Shown: positions 51,160-60,613 of the stretch, in pieces
How the letters are laid out: the number at the start of each line of letters is the position of its first letter
Position numbering within the stretch: position 1 is the stretch's first letter
Assembly: GCF_002258785.1 (NCBI RefSeq)
Contig: NZ_NOYI01000021.1
Coordinates: forward strand, 434,001 to 498,000
Reading direction: 5' to 3'
DNA length: 64,000 nt
Origin: Rhodococcus sp. 06-235-1A
GTDB taxonomy: Bacteria > Actinomycetota > Actinomycetes > Mycobacteriales > Mycobacteriaceae
Notes under the pieces: model-generated
What the model was told of the DNA's origin: nothing
The model's input: only the letters and a program-made list of their open reading frames with translations
The model's database searches: none
Made by a program: the position numbers and the translations under genes

Positions 51160-53438
51160 GAAAGAACTCCTTCGTTGTGCAGGTCGACCAGCTCGTCCGG
51201 AGTCAGACCCAGCTGTTCGACGAGGATGTCGTCGGTGTGTTGGCCCAGAAGTGGTGCTGCTGTGCGTAATCCGCCCGGGGTAGCGGACAGGTGGGCGACG
51301 AGACCCTCGTGCGCAACGGATCCCGCCAGTGGGTGTTCGAGGGTGGGGTAGAAATTGCGGGCGCGCAGCTGTGCGTCCGTGTCCACCAGGTCTCGTCCGT
51401 CGCGGACGGGATATGCGGCGATTCCCTGGCTCTGCAGGCGCTCCGCGAGCACGTCGGCGTCCGTCGTCGCGGCCGTCTGCGTCAGCGCTTCCCATGGATC
51501 GTGCTCGACGGCCGTCCCGATCGACGTGAGCGCGTCGTTCAGCGCGTCGGAAGTGCAACTCCCCACCGCTATCCATCGATCGTCACCGAGACTCTTCAGG
51601 ATTCGTGCCGAATCGGTCGGAATATCGCCTGCCACTTGACTTTCGAGAGCCGCGGTGCCCAAATTCGAGGCCATTGCTTCGAGCTGCGACAGGTCGACGT
51701 GGCCACCTTCACCGCGATAGAGCAGTTCGAGTGCGCCGATGACAGCCGAATTCGCAGCGACCATGTCGCCGAGTCCGAACGTCAGCCCCTGTGGATCGCG
51801 ATCGGCCCGTGCTGTCTCCGCTGTCAGTCCGGACATGGCCGCGAGGGTGTCGGCGAAGGTCACGGCATCGCGCCACGGTCCCGTCTGGCCGGTCCCGGCC
51901 ATGGACACCAACACGACGCCGGGGTTGATCTTGCGAAGTTGTTCGTAGTCGAGCCCCCATCGCGCCAGGACGCCCGGGCTGAAATTTTCCACGACGACGT
52001 CGACATCCGCGGCAAGGCGACGCAAGAGATCCTGGCCGGCTTCGGTTTTCAGATTCAACGCAACGCTTCTCTTGTTGCGGTTGAAGTTGAGGAAGTAGCC
52101 ACCGTCGTCGAATCCGGCGTCGGGGCGCAGTCTCATCCCCGGCGAGAAGCGGGTGGGGTCCTTTCGGTGGTACGACTCCACCTTGAAAATGTCGGCGCCG
52201 TGTTCGGCGAATGTCTTGGTGACGTACGGGCCGGCCAGAACCCAGGTCAGATCGAGAACGCGGACTCCGTTCAGTGCGCCGGTGGTGCTCGCCCCGTCGG
52301 CCGGCGCGCGCTCGTCGCGACGTACCTCGGCCGCGTCGTCGCGCGGGTTCGGTCGCGGAACGGCCCAGGCTTCGGCTGCCGTGACATCGCGAGGCTCGGC
52401 GAGGCGGACGGGTCTCGGTAGCGCGGGTGACTCCCAGCCGAAGCCGACGTCCCGGTAGCTGCCCTTGCTTCCACTGTGGACGAAGAACTGTCGATCCAGT
52501 AGCTGCGGATTGTCCAGCAGCGCAGGTCCGTTCGCCACCTCGGCCCAGGGCAATGCTCGACGACGGGCCTCCTTGGCGAACGGTCCGGCCGAGCGTCGAC
52601 CGGTGAAGCGGGACACCACTGCATCCACATGTGCTCGCTCGCGCCACCGAATCTCGTTGTCCTGCCAGCGGTCGTCCGCCAGATCCTCGGCCTCGCCCTC
52701 TTCGACCATCCAGGCAAGAAGGTCCGTCCACATACGGGGGGATCCGGAATAACCGCCGGCGAGGAACCCGTCGGATGCCCGGAACACTCGGTGGGCGACG
52801 TGACCGTAGATGCCCGAGGTGCGCCCGGGAATCGTCCCGCCGTGGATCCACGAGATGGCACCGATCTCGAGGGTGGCCGCGACGGCCTCCTGCGCAGAGA
52901 TCTCGACCAATTGCCCTGCGTTCGTTCGACGTCGTGCAATGAGGGCGAGCAATGCGCCGATGGCACCGTGGGTGCCGGCGAGTTGAGTTCCCTGCTCGCG
53001 TGGCGGTGGCTCGGGGGCCTGTCCGGCATCTCCGCAGAGCCACGCCATCCCGCCTGCTGCGGTGATCACGGTGTCGTCGCCGAGCCACTCTCGGCGTGGG
53101 CCCGAATTGCCGAACGGGGTGATCACCGTGTGCACGACCGCGTCCCACAGCGACGGCCTACTCTCGCGCAGAGCAAGGGTGCGAAGCCCGGGTGCGGGGC
53201 CGGACTCGAGCACCACGTCGGCCTGGGCGATCAGTTCGATCAACGTGGCGTCCGAGACGGTCCCCGAATGTCGAAGGACCTTCTTCCCGGCGTGCCAGTG
53301 CAGTCGGTCTGCCGCCGAATCCGAACTATCGTGGAGGGCTACCCGTACCACGTCGGCACCGAGGCCGACGAACACACGCGCGGCCTGGTATCCGAGCCGG
53401 TCGGTGAGGTCCAGTACGCGAATCGCAGGAACGGACAA
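51156..53438 (-). CDS. Tandem-fused CaiB/BaiF (class III) CoA-transferase
   Basis: The 760-residue protein contains two CaiB/BaiF-type modules in one chain (N module VPAIRVLDLTDRLGYQAARV onward; C module from about residue 400, GVRVLDLTWVLAGPYVTKTF). The C module retains the GLGDM context of the catalytic aspartate. The equivalent place in the N module reads AGTHG, without aspartate. So one half is probably catalytic and the other structural. The start is TTG at 53438, because TAGGAG, overlapping the ligase stop, lies 7 bases upstream; an ATG 12 codons earlier lacks such a site. It transfers CoA between organic acids. Its end overlaps the hydratase start. Confidence 0.85.
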   Translation of the reverse strand: MSVPAIRVLDLTDRLGYQAARVFVGLGADVVRVALHDSSDSAADRLHWHAGKKVLRHSGTVSDATLIELIAQADVVLESGPAPGLRTLALRESRPSLWDAVVHTVITPFGNSGPRREWLGDDTVITAAGGMAWLCGDAGQAPEPPPREQGTQLAGTHGAIGALLALIARRRTNAGQLVEISAQEAVAATLEIGAISWIHGGTIPGRTSGIYGHVAHRVFRASDGFLAGGYSGSPRMWTDLLAWMVEEGEAEDLADDRWQDNEIRWRERAHVDAVVSRFTGRRSAGPFAKEARRRALPWAEVANGPALLDNPQLLDRQFFVHSGSKGSYRDVGFGWESPALPRPVRLAEPRDVTAAEAWAVPRPNPRDDAAEVRRDERAPADGASTTGALNGVRVLDLTWVLAGPYVTKTFAEHGADIFKVESYHRKDPTRFSPGMRLRPDAGFDDGGYFLNFNRNKRSVALNLKTEAGQDLLRRLAADVDVVVENFSPGVLARWGLDYEQLRKINPGVVLVSMAGTGQTGPWRDAVTFADTLAAMSGLTAETARADRDPQGLTFGLGDMVAANSAVIGALELLYRGEGGHVDLSQLEAMASNLGTAALESQVAGDIPTDSARILKSLGDDRWIAVGSCTSDALNDALTSIGTAVEHDPWEALTQTAATTDADVLAERLQSQGIAAYPVRDGRDLVDTDAQLRARNFYPTLEHPLAGSVAHEGLVAHLSATPGGLRTAAPLLGQHTDDILVEQLGLTPDELVDLHNEGVLS

Positions 53439-53448
53439 GTGAAAGCTC

Positions 53449-54990
53449 CTAATCTTGTTGGTGCGCTTCGGCATCGAACGCGGAGGTCGGAATACCGCGA
53501 TCGCGCAGTGCGCGCCGGTTCAGTTTCTTACTGGCCGTGGTCGGCAAGGCCGTCTCCACGTTGACGTACCGGGGGACCGCGTGGCGCGGTAATTCCTGCG
53601 CGCAGTATCGGAGAAGATCGCGCGGGCAGATGTGTCGTCCGTGACGGGGGACGACGGCGAGCAGTACCTCGTCCTCGGTCAGCTCGGACGGCACGCCGAC
53701 CGCAGCAGCCTGGGCAACGTCCGGGTGGCCGGACGCCACCCACTCCACTCGTTCGGCGTCGACAGTCAAACCCCGGCGTCGGATCGTGTCGGCGGTTCGC
53801 CCCTCGTAGTAGAGCCACCCGTCGACCAGACGCCCACAGTCACCGGTGACGAACCAACCGTCACGCCAGGCTTTTCGGGTGATCTCGGGTTCTCCGACGT
53901 ATTCGGTGAAGGTCAGGTTCTCGCCACACGGCCGTACCTCGAGCGAGCCGGGCGTTCCGTCGTTCACCGTACGTCCGTCGTCGTCCACCACGCGCACTCG
54001 ATAATCGTCGACGACTCGACCGGCCGCGCCCGGGCGCGGCGCCACATCGGTCGTGGCCACGTCACCGAGCTCGGTCGATGCATACGCCTGCCGTAGCTCG
54101 ACACCGAAGCGCTCCGCCACGCTGTGGAACATCCAGTCCGGTGCAGGTCCGCCGTAGGCGCGCGAAATGGTGTGAGCGCGATCGTCTTCGGTGGCGGGGG
54201 AGCGAAGCAGTATCGCGCACACCGCACCCATGAAGTTGAAGGCGGTGATGTGCTCTTCCCTGGCGGTACGCCAGAACCGTCGTGCGGAGAAGTCGTCGAC
54301 AACCAGGCGGGCCCCGGACATCACCGCGGGTAGGAACGCGGCATGACGGGCATTGACGTGTTGCCAGGGAAACACATTGAGCAGCACGTCGTCGGAGCCG
54401 TAATGCATGGCGCGGGAGACACGTCGGGCCTGACCGAGCCCGACGCCATTGCACAGGAGAGCGCCTTTCGGGCGCCCTCCGGTGCCCGACGTGACCATGA
54501 TCGCGGCCGGGTCGCCCGGGGACGTCCGATGACGCGACGGTGTGGTCTCGGTTCCGTCCGTCACCGCAGCCAGGCCGTCGACGTGGCCGTCGACAGTCAT
54601 CGTTGCGACACCGACGGATTCGCCGAGCCGAATCAGATGCGGCTCCATGGCCAGCCGCGCCGGAGACGCGACAACGAGCACAGCGGAGCCCGCAGTCATC
54701 AGTTGACGAGCGACATCGGGATCCAGTGCCGTCGGGATCGGCAGCTCGATCGCTCCGAGCCAGGAGATGGCCGTGGTGAGTGTCGCGGCCGCGGGTCCGG
54801 ACGAACACGCGGTCGCGACAACGCTGCCGGCACCGACGACACCGGCCATCGAGCCGGCCATGGCCAGGGCGTCCTCGAGTAGCCGACCGGCGCTGATGCT
54901 CGGCCCGCCGACGCGACGGATCACTTCACCGTCGGCGTCGGCGTGGGCGCGGAGCTCGACTGCCTCGGCCCACGAGGTCGGGGCAATCAC
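53449..54990 (-). CDS. Acyl/aryl-CoA ligase (AMP-forming)
   Basis: The 513-residue adenylate-forming enzyme has the phosphate loop VTSGTGGRPKG (167-177), the adenine motif YASTELGDVATT, GWFVTGDCGRLVDG and a C-terminal catalytic lysine in TTASKKLNRRALRDRG. It activates a carboxylic acid to its CoA thioester with ATP. The GTG at 54990 overlaps the aldolase stop (GTGA) and removes an out-of-family leader. With the CoA-transferase and hydratase it likely processes the side-chain acid of the aromatic substrate, or activates the aromatic acid itself. Confidence 0.86.
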   Translation of the reverse strand: MIAPTSWAEAVELRAHADADGEVIRRVGGPSISAGRLLEDALAMAGSMAGVVGAGSVVATACSSGPAAATLTTAISWLGAIELPIPTALDPDVARQLMTAGSAVLVVASPARLAMEPHLIRLGESVGVATMTVDGHVDGLAAVTDGTETTPSRHRTSPGDPAAIMVTSGTGGRPKGALLCNGVGLGQARRVSRAMHYGSDDVLLNVFPWQHVNARHAAFLPAVMSGARLVVDDFSARRFWRTAREEHITAFNFMGAVCAILLRSPATEDDRAHTISRAYGGPAPDWMFHSVAERFGVELRQAYASTELGDVATTDVAPRPGAAGRVVDDYRVRVVDDDGRTVNDGTPGSLEVRPCGENLTFTEYVGEPEITRKAWRDGWFVTGDCGRLVDGWLYYEGRTADTIRRRGLTVDAERVEWVASGHPDVAQAAAVGVPSELTEDEVLLAVVPRHGRHICPRDLLRYCAQELPRHAVPRYVNVETALPTTASKKLNRRALRDRGIPTSAFDAEAHQQD

Positions 54991-56012
54991 GCCGGGAGTG
55001 CTTCCCTTTCGGCCACGAGACCGAGAGCGATGTCGATGATCATGTCCTCCTGGCCACCGACCAGTCTGCGACGGCCACATTCCATCAGGAGATCACGAAC
55101 GTCGACTCCGTAGGCACTCGAGGCAGCCTCCGCATGCCGAAGGAAGCTCGAGTACACGCCTGCGTAGCCGAGCGTCAGCGTCTCGCGGTCGACGCGGACC
55201 GGTCGATCCTGAAGCGGACGAACGATGTCGTCGGCGGCGTCCTGCAGCGCGAACAGGTCGCTTCCGTGAGTCAATCCGGACAGGTTCGCAGCAGCGATGA
55301 AGGCTTCGATGGGGCAATTTCCTGCCCCGGCTCCGTGCCCGGCCAGCGACGCGTCCACTCGGTACGCGCCGTTCTCGACCGCTACCAGCGAATTGGCAAC
55401 GGACAGAGACAGATTCTCGTGGGCGTGGATGCCGATCTGGGTTTCCGGTCCGAGCACATCGCGGTAGGCGCGAACTCGAGCCTGGACGTCGCCCATCGTC
55501 AGGCGACCACCCGAGTCGGTGACATATACGCAGTGGGCACCGTACGACTCCATCAACTTGGCCTGCCGTGCCAGAGCCTCGGGTTCTGCCATGTGCGACA
55601 GCATCAGAAAGCCGGACACATCCATCCCGATCTCGCGGGCCGCCGCAATGTGCTGGGCGGAGATGTCTGCTTCCGTGCAGTGAGTGGCAACGCGTACCGA
55701 CCGGACCCCGAGCTCGTATGCCCGCTTCAGATCGTGGATCGATCCCACACCGGGGAGCAGGAGAGTGGTGAGGGTGGCGCGCTGGATCACCGACGCGGCA
55801 GCCTCCAACCATGCCCAGTCACTGTGCGATCCCGGCCCGTAGTTCAGCGACGAACCTGCCAACCCGTCGCCGTGCGCCACCTCGATCGCGTCGACGCCGG
55901 CAGCGTCGAGCGCGACGACGATGCGGGCAACGTCGGTGGGGGACATGCGGTGCCGAACGGCATGCATACCGTCCCGCAACGTGACGTCCTGAACGTAGAT
56001 GGGGGTGCTCAT
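54987..56012 (-). CDS. mhpE: 4-hydroxy-2-oxovalerate aldolase
   Basis: The 341-residue protein is a class II aldolase of the DmpG/MhpE type. It has the substrate- and metal-binding VTLRDGMHAVRHRM near the N-terminus, TDSGGRLT, the metal-binding histidine pair GIHAHEN and the GHGAGAGNCPIEAFIAA segment. It splits 4-hydroxy-2-oxovalerate into pyruvate and acetaldehyde, and the acetaldehyde is channelled to the acylating dehydrogenase encoded directly upstream with a 4-base overlap. A related higher 2-oxo acid substrate is possible given the pathway's unknown side chain. Confidence 0.93.
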   Translation of the reverse strand: MSTPIYVQDVTLRDGMHAVRHRMSPTDVARIVVALDAAGVDAIEVAHGDGLAGSSLNYGPGSHSDWAWLEAAASVIQRATLTTLLLPGVGSIHDLKRAYELGVRSVRVATHCTEADISAQHIAAAREIGMDVSGFLMLSHMAEPEALARQAKLMESYGAHCVYVTDSGGRLTMGDVQARVRAYRDVLGPETQIGIHAHENLSLSVANSLVAVENGAYRVDASLAGHGAGAGNCPIEAFIAAANLSGLTHGSDLFALQDAADDIVRPLQDRPVRVDRETLTLGYAGVYSSFLRHAEAASSAYGVDVRDLLMECGRRRLVGGQEDMIIDIALGLVAEREALPA

Positions 56013-56962
56013 CGGAGTGCCACCTTTCGGCTTGCGATGCGTTCGGCGACCTGGATGCCGGCGGAGGTCATGATGTCGAGATTGCCTGCGAAGGCGGGGA
56101 GATAGTCTGCAGCGCCTTCGACTTCGAGAAACACCGAGACCTGATGTGTGGGCCGCGGTGCGGACGGGTCGGCAAGCAACGTCTCGACGGGCTGATCGTC
56201 GGGGACCGCGACAACCTGGACCTCCTGCTTCAACCGATAACCGGGCACGTAGGCGGACACATCGGCCACCATCGCGGACACGGATTCGCGGATACGTTCG
56301 GAGAGAGCACCACGACCGTCGTCGGTCACGAGGGCAAACACGGTGTCGCGCATGATCAACGGCGGCTCGGCCGGGTTGAGCACGATGATCGCCTTACCGC
56401 GTGCTGCGCCGCCGACCGTCTCGATCGCGGCGGATGTGGTCTCGGTGAACTCGTCGATGTTCGCGCGGGTTCCCGGCCCCGCAGATCGAGAGGCGATCGA
56501 CGCCACGATTTCGGCGTAGGCAACGGGAACGACGCGGTTGATGGCCGCGACCACCGGAATGGTTGCCTGCCCACCGCAGGTGACCATGTTGACGTTGCGT
56601 GCGTCGATGTGGTTTTCGAGGTTGACGGCCGGGATGACGTACGGCCCGATCGCGGCCGGGGTCAGGTCGATCATCGTCTTTCCCAGTGGTTCGAGCCGAG
56701 CTGCATTGGCCTGGTGCGCTTTTGCCGACGTCGCGTCGAACACGATGTCGATCTCGTCGAACCCGTCGAGCTCGATCAATCCCTCGACGCCACGATTGGT
56801 GACGGGTACACCGAGTGCTCGAGCACGCGCGAGGCCGTCGGAGTCGGGATCGATCCCGACCATGGCACCCATCTCGAGTACCTCGGAGCGGCCGATCTTC
56901 ATCATCAGATCGGTCCCGATGTTCCCAGATCCGATGATGGCGACTCTGGTGGCAATTGGCAT
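56009..56962 (-). CDS. mhpF: Acetaldehyde dehydrogenase (acylating)
   Basis: The 317-residue protein has the NAD motif VAIIGSGNIGTDLM, the nucleophile Cys129 in VTCGGQATIPVVAA, and the family-typical end NLDIMTSAGIQVAERIA. It turns acetaldehyde, NAD+ and CoA into acetyl-CoA, in a complex with the aldolase. It is the promoter-proximal gene of the leftward operon of aldolase, ligase, CoA-transferase and hydratase. GAGG precedes the ATG. The IclR gene lies 111 bases upstream on the same strand and may be cotranscribed. Confidence 0.93.
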   Translation of the reverse strand: MPIATRVAIIGSGNIGTDLMMKIGRSEVLEMGAMVGIDPDSDGLARARALGVPVTNRGVEGLIELDGFDEIDIVFDATSAKAHQANAARLEPLGKTMIDLTPAAIGPYVIPAVNLENHIDARNVNMVTCGGQATIPVVAAINRVVPVAYAEIVASIASRSAGPGTRANIDEFTETTSAAIETVGGAARGKAIIVLNPAEPPLIMRDTVFALVTDDGRGALSERIRESVSAMVADVSAYVPGYRLKQEVQVVAVPDDQPVETLLADPSAPRPTHQVSVFLEVEGAADYLPAFAGNLDIMTSAGIQVAERIASRKVALR

Positions 56963-57073
56963 GGGCTTACCTCACTCACGGACTGCGGCGTCACTGCCGT
57001 TGTGGCAGAACTGCTCCAGCTTCACAGCTGAACGGCGATCGACACACGAATCGGGTCCGTTGAGCGATACGGC

Positions 57074-57907
57074 CTATGCCAGACGTTGCGCCGGGAAGAC
57101 GCTCGGCGTGCTCATGGCCGCGTGGGTGTGCTGCCGGGTGATGGCGTGCGAGGCGAGCCGCAGTGCGTTGATCAATGCGGCGTCACCGGTGTGGTCCACC
57201 GGCACGGTCAGGGACAGTGCCGCGATGGCGTTGTCGCCGGAATCGTAGATGGGCACTGCGAAGCTCTTGTATCCGACCAGAGCCTCTTCGCGCTCCGTGG
57301 CCAGGCGCTGATTACGGATCGACACCATCTCGCGGCGGACGGCGTGCATGCTTCGCGCGCTCTGCGCGGTCAGCCGTGGAAAGTCGCTCTCCACCAATTG
57401 CTCGAGCAGTCGGTTGGAGTCGGGAGCCATTGCCAGCAGCAGCTTTCCGGACGCTGTACACGTCAGTGGGAGACGGCCGCCGACACGAGAGAGCGAGTGC
57501 ACGCTTCGCGTTCCTCCGAGCTTCTCCAAGTAGCACGTGTGCGTGCCCTCGCGAACCGCCAGGTGTGCGGTGCCCCGGGTCGACGCGACGAGATCGACGA
57601 GGACCGGCCGGCCCACTCGGCGAAGCAACGATGTGCTGCCTGCACGCTGACTCAGGGCGAACACGCTGAACCCGATTCGGTACTCGTGACCGACACGCTC
57701 GAGCAAGCCGAGCGCGACCAACTCCTGCGCCAGCCGGTAGACCGAGGGCTTGGGAACGCCACTGCGCTCACAGAGGTCGACCAGACGGAGCGAGTCGCTG
57801 TCGCCATCGAAGGCCGAGAGTATCGAAAAGGCTTTTCCAAGCACGGAGTTGGGCGGAGCCAGCGGTGAGTCCTCGTCCAGGTCGAACGGGTGTGCCAACA
57901 CGGACAT
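57074..57907 (-). CDS. IclR-family regulator
   Basis: The 277-residue protein has the IclR winged helix (ILSAFDGDSDSLRLVDLCERSG, PKPSVYRLAQELVALGLL) and effector domain (RGTAHLAVREGTHTCYLEKL, GRLPLTCTASGKLLLAM, ALVGYKSFAVPIYDSGDNAIAALSL). It sits upstream of mhpF on the same strand and divergent from an aldehyde dehydrogenase gene. Two palindromes lie in the 238-base divergent gap, 55 and 136 bases from its start. It probably regulates itself, the aldehyde dehydrogenase and perhaps the lower-pathway operon. Confidence 0.88.
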   Translation of the reverse strand: MSVLAHPFDLDEDSPLAPPNSVLGKAFSILSAFDGDSDSLRLVDLCERSGVPKPSVYRLAQELVALGLLERVGHEYRIGFSVFALSQRAGSTSLLRRVGRPVLVDLVASTRGTAHLAVREGTHTCYLEKLGGTRSVHSLSRVGGRLPLTCTASGKLLLAMAPDSNRLLEQLVESDFPRLTAQSARSMHAVRREMVSIRNQRLATEREEALVGYKSFAVPIYDSGDNAIAALSLTVPVDHTGDAALINALRLASHAITRQHTHAAMSTPSVFPAQRLA

Positions 57908-57962
57908 GATTGCCTCCTGCGCTCACGGGTGACGGGTGTGCGCCCCATCACATCCACCATCA

Positions 57963-57978
57963 TTATCCAGATGGATAA
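57963..57978. promoter_or_regulatory. Palindrome upstream of IclR gene
   Basis: TTATCCAGATGGATAA has perfect 6-bp arms and a 4-base centre, in an AT-rich island unusual for this DNA. It lies 55 bases before the IclR start in the divergent gap, a typical place for an autoregulatory site overlapping a promoter. Confidence 0.55.
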
Positions 57979-58043
57979 CAATGTCCAGCCCGGTGAGCGG
58001 ATCGAAACGCGTTGTTTACGACGCGTCGAATATCTGGGGTCGG

Positions 58044-58056
58044 TTCGGTCACCGAA
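58044..58056. promoter_or_regulatory. TTC-GAA palindrome upstream of aldehyde dehydrogenase
   Basis: TTCGGTCACCGAA has perfect 6-bp arms around a single base, 89 bases before the aldehyde dehydrogenase start. It resembles in style, not in exact sequence, the palindrome at 42922-42936. Confidence 0.45.
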
Positions 58057-58145
58057 ACTCCCCGATACGGCGTCGGTCCGCGGCTGGCACATTGGACCGT
58101 CGAAGTCCGATATGGCGCTCGCCGAACGAGATGTTGAGGGAACAC

Positions 58146-59591
58146 ATGCACAACACGCAATTGCTCATCGCAAACGAGTGGGTCGATGCCTCCGATGGCC
58201 GTACCGGCGAGACCGTGGATCCGGCGACGAACCAGGTGATCGGACGGTTCGCCGAGGCCACGATCTCGGATGTCGACGCTGCGGTGGCCGCAGCACGTGT
58301 GGGGTTAGAGTCCGATGCCTGGCAGGGAATGAGCCCGGATGCCCGAGGGCAGCTCCTGTGGCGGATCGCCGACTTGCTCGACCGGGACGCCAAGGAAATC
58401 GCAGCACTCGAAACTGCCGACCAGGGACAGCCGACGTTCATGAGCGTCGGCGTCAACCTTCCGCTGACCGCTCAGGTCTTCCGGTACTACGCGGGTTATG
58501 CCACCAAGATCGAGGGCACCGTTTCGCCGGTGTCCATTCCCGGAAACCTCAGTTTCCAGCAGCGGGTACCGGTCGGTGTCTGCGCGCTGATCACCCCGTG
58601 GAACTTCCCGTTGGCTATTGCTGCGTGGAAGTTGGCCCCGGCCCTGGCCACGGGCAACGCGGTAATCCTCAAGCCTGCCGAACAGACGCCGCTGTCGACC
58701 ATGAAGCTGGTGGAACTGTGCCTCGAAGCAGGAGTGCCCGCGGGCGTGGTCAACCTGTTGACCGGAGGACCCGAAGTCGGTAAAGCGTTGGTGTCCCATC
58801 GCGGTGTCGACAAGGTGTCGTTCACCGGCTCGACCGAAACCGGGCAGCACATTGTTCGAGCCTCGGCCGGAAACCTCAAGCGCGTATCGCTCGAGCTCGG
58901 TGGCAAGGCCCCCAGCATCATCGCTGCCGACGCCGACATCGACGCTGCCGTCGCAGGCAACCTGCAGGGCGCTGTGTTCAACACGGGTCAGGCCTGCGGT
59001 GCCTACACCCGGTTCTTCGTACACAGCTCACGCGCAGAGGAATTCACCTCCAAGATCGCCGCAGCAGCCGACGCGCTGCCGATCGGTCCGGGATTCGACC
59101 CGTCGACGGTTATCGGCCCCCTGGTATCCCAGGAACATCTTGATCGAGTGCATTCCTACGTGGAATCCGGTCGGTCACAAGGAGCCGAATTGGTGACGGG
59201 CGGAAGCCGCGTCCAGGGCGATCTGGCCGACGGCTTCTTCTACAAGCCAACGGTATTCGCCGGAGTGCGCGACGACATGACCATCGCCCGGGAGGAGATC
59301 TTCGGGCCGGTGTTGTCGGTCATGGCGTACGACGACGAGGACGAGGTCGTCGCCCGGGCGAACGACACCGAGTACGGGTTGGCTGCGGTGGTGTGGACCA
59401 AGGCACTCGACTCCGCACTCACACTCCCGCCCAGATTGCGCTTCGGCACGGTGTTCGTCAATCAGCTGCCTCTGCTCGATCCGGCATCACCGTGGGGTGG
59501 TTTCGGGATGAGTGGCTGGGGCCGTGAATTCGGTTCCCATTCGATCGATGCCTACACCGAAGTCAAGACGACATTCATCAACCTCGCCTAG
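58146..59591 (+). CDS. Aldehyde dehydrogenase (NAD(P)+)
   Basis: The 481-residue protein is a betaine-aldehyde/phenylacetaldehyde-type dehydrogenase with LITPWNFPLAIAAWKLAPAL, catalytic Glu250 (LELGGKAP) and Cys284 (NTGQACGAYTR). It oxidises an aldehyde to the acid. The ATG at 58146 follows GAGGGA; an in-frame ATG 15 bases upstream is an alternative. It diverges from the IclR gene. It could oxidise an aldehyde intermediate of the aromatic side chain, but nothing in the sequence fixes the substrate. Confidence 0.9.
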   Translation: MHNTQLLIANEWVDASDGRTGETVDPATNQVIGRFAEATISDVDAAVAAARVGLESDAWQGMSPDARGQLLWRIADLLDRDAKEIAALETADQGQPTFMSVGVNLPLTAQVFRYYAGYATKIEGTVSPVSIPGNLSFQQRVPVGVCALITPWNFPLAIAAWKLAPALATGNAVILKPAEQTPLSTMKLVELCLEAGVPAGVVNLLTGGPEVGKALVSHRGVDKVSFTGSTETGQHIVRASAGNLKRVSLELGGKAPSIIAADADIDAAVAGNLQGAVFNTGQACGAYTRFFVHSSRAEEFTSKIAAAADALPIGPGFDPSTVIGPLVSQEHLDRVHSYVESGRSQGAELVTGGSRVQGDLADGFFYKPTVFAGVRDDMTIAREEIFGPVLSVMAYDDEDEVVARANDTEYGLAAVVWTKALDSALTLPPRLRFGTVFVNQLPLLDPASPWGGFGMSGWGREFGSHSIDAYTEVKTTFINLA

Positions 59592-59636
59592 CCGGCCACG
59601 TCCGCACGGCGGTGGGCCGAAGCCTCGTCCATCGCC

Positions 59637-59716
59637 GTGAGTGAGCGGCTTCGCTGCACGTGCACGGAAACTCGGTCTCCACTAAGAACTTCCACTCACA
59701 TGCGGCGAAGCCGCTC
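59637..59716. repeat. Interleaved inverted-repeat element
   Basis: Two inverted repeats interlock here. GTGAGTG (59637-59643) pairs with CACTCAC (59693-59699), and GAGCGGCTTCGC (59643-59654) pairs with GCGAAGCCGCTC (59705-59716). The order A-B-A'-B' cannot form one nested hairpin; it would give alternative stems or a pseudoknot. It lies between the convergent aldehyde dehydrogenase and IclR genes, so it may act as a terminator, but the layout looks more like a dispersed intergenic repeat. I see no second copy in this window. Confidence 0.5.
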
Positions 59717-59723
59717 TTCCAAA

Positions 59724-60605
59724 CTATTTGCCGCAGCCGTTGAATGAACACACGGTGGGATGACACGTTCCGTCTCCGCGCGCAGCGCCCGCCGGTTGGA
59801 GGCACCGCATTGCCTGCAGGCTGCGGGAAATGCCGATTCCGGCAGTGCGCAGCGCTCCGGCAACGCGATTGACGTTCATTCTCGAGGTCGGTGCGGTCAC
59901 CGACAGGGCACCGGCCAGAACAGCGTTACCGCTGAAAACCGGAACTGCGACACTCATATAGCCCAGTCGCGTTTCTTCTACCTCCACCGCCAACTGATCC
60001 TTGCGCATTCGCTCGAGCTGCTGCGCGAGGACTGCGACCGACATCGTCGTGCGTGAGGTATGTGCGACGAAGCCCTGCGCGACGACCTCGTCGAAGACCT
60101 CTCGTGGCGAGAACGCCAACATGATCTTTCCCGTTGCCGTGCTGTACAGCGGAAGTCGCCCCGCCACCCTCGAGTTCTCGTTCAAACCACGATGGCCCAC
60201 GATCTTCTCGATGTAGAGCACGTCGAACCCTTCACGCACAGCGAAGTGGACGGTCTCCTGGGTCGCGAGAAGTAAGTCCTCCATGTACGGCAAGGCAGCG
60301 TCGCGAAGAATCCGCTGCCGGGGGACCATCTGTCCCAACTCGAACAGCCGCAGCCCCAATCGGTACTTCGTGCCTGCACGTTCGAGCAAACCCCATTCGA
60401 CCAACTCACCGGCCAGTCGATGCACGCTGGCTTTGGACACTCCGCTGCGACGAGTGAGCTCGGTCAGCGAAAGGTCGGTGTTCGTACTGTCGAACGCGTC
60501 GACGATCAGCCTGGCTTTCGCCAACACCGAGGTCATGTCCGCAGTCGGCTCGATGTCCAGCGGACGAGGACTTTGCGCAGATCGTGCGGAGAGTGCGGAA
60601 GACAT
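59724..60605 (-). CDS. IclR-family regulator
   Basis: The 293-residue protein has an IclR winged helix (IVDAFDSTNTDLSLTELTRR, SKASVHRLAGELVEWGLL) and effector domain (ETVHFAVREGFDVLYIEKI, GRLPLYSTATGKIMLAF, LGYMSVAVPVFSGNAVLAGALSV). It is strikingly similar in these motifs to the IclR at 49.6 kb, so the two may be paralogues. A 30-residue C-terminal tail with three cysteines follows the domain. The ATG at 60605 follows GAGGTGAGC. A pair of inverted 10-base half-sites lies just upstream. It probably controls itself and the transporter/aldolase operon. Confidence 0.87.
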   Translation of the reverse strand: MSSALSARSAQSPRPLDIEPTADMTSVLAKARLIVDAFDSTNTDLSLTELTRRSGVSKASVHRLAGELVEWGLLERAGTKYRLGLRLFELGQMVPRQRILRDAALPYMEDLLLATQETVHFAVREGFDVLYIEKIVGHRGLNENSRVAGRLPLYSTATGKIMLAFSPREVFDEVVAQGFVAHTSRTTMSVAVLAQQLERMRKDQLAVEVEETRLGYMSVAVPVFSGNAVLAGALSVTAPTSRMNVNRVAGALRTAGIGISRSLQAMRCLQPAGAARGDGTCHPTVCSFNGCGK

Positions 60606-60613
60606 GCTCACCT

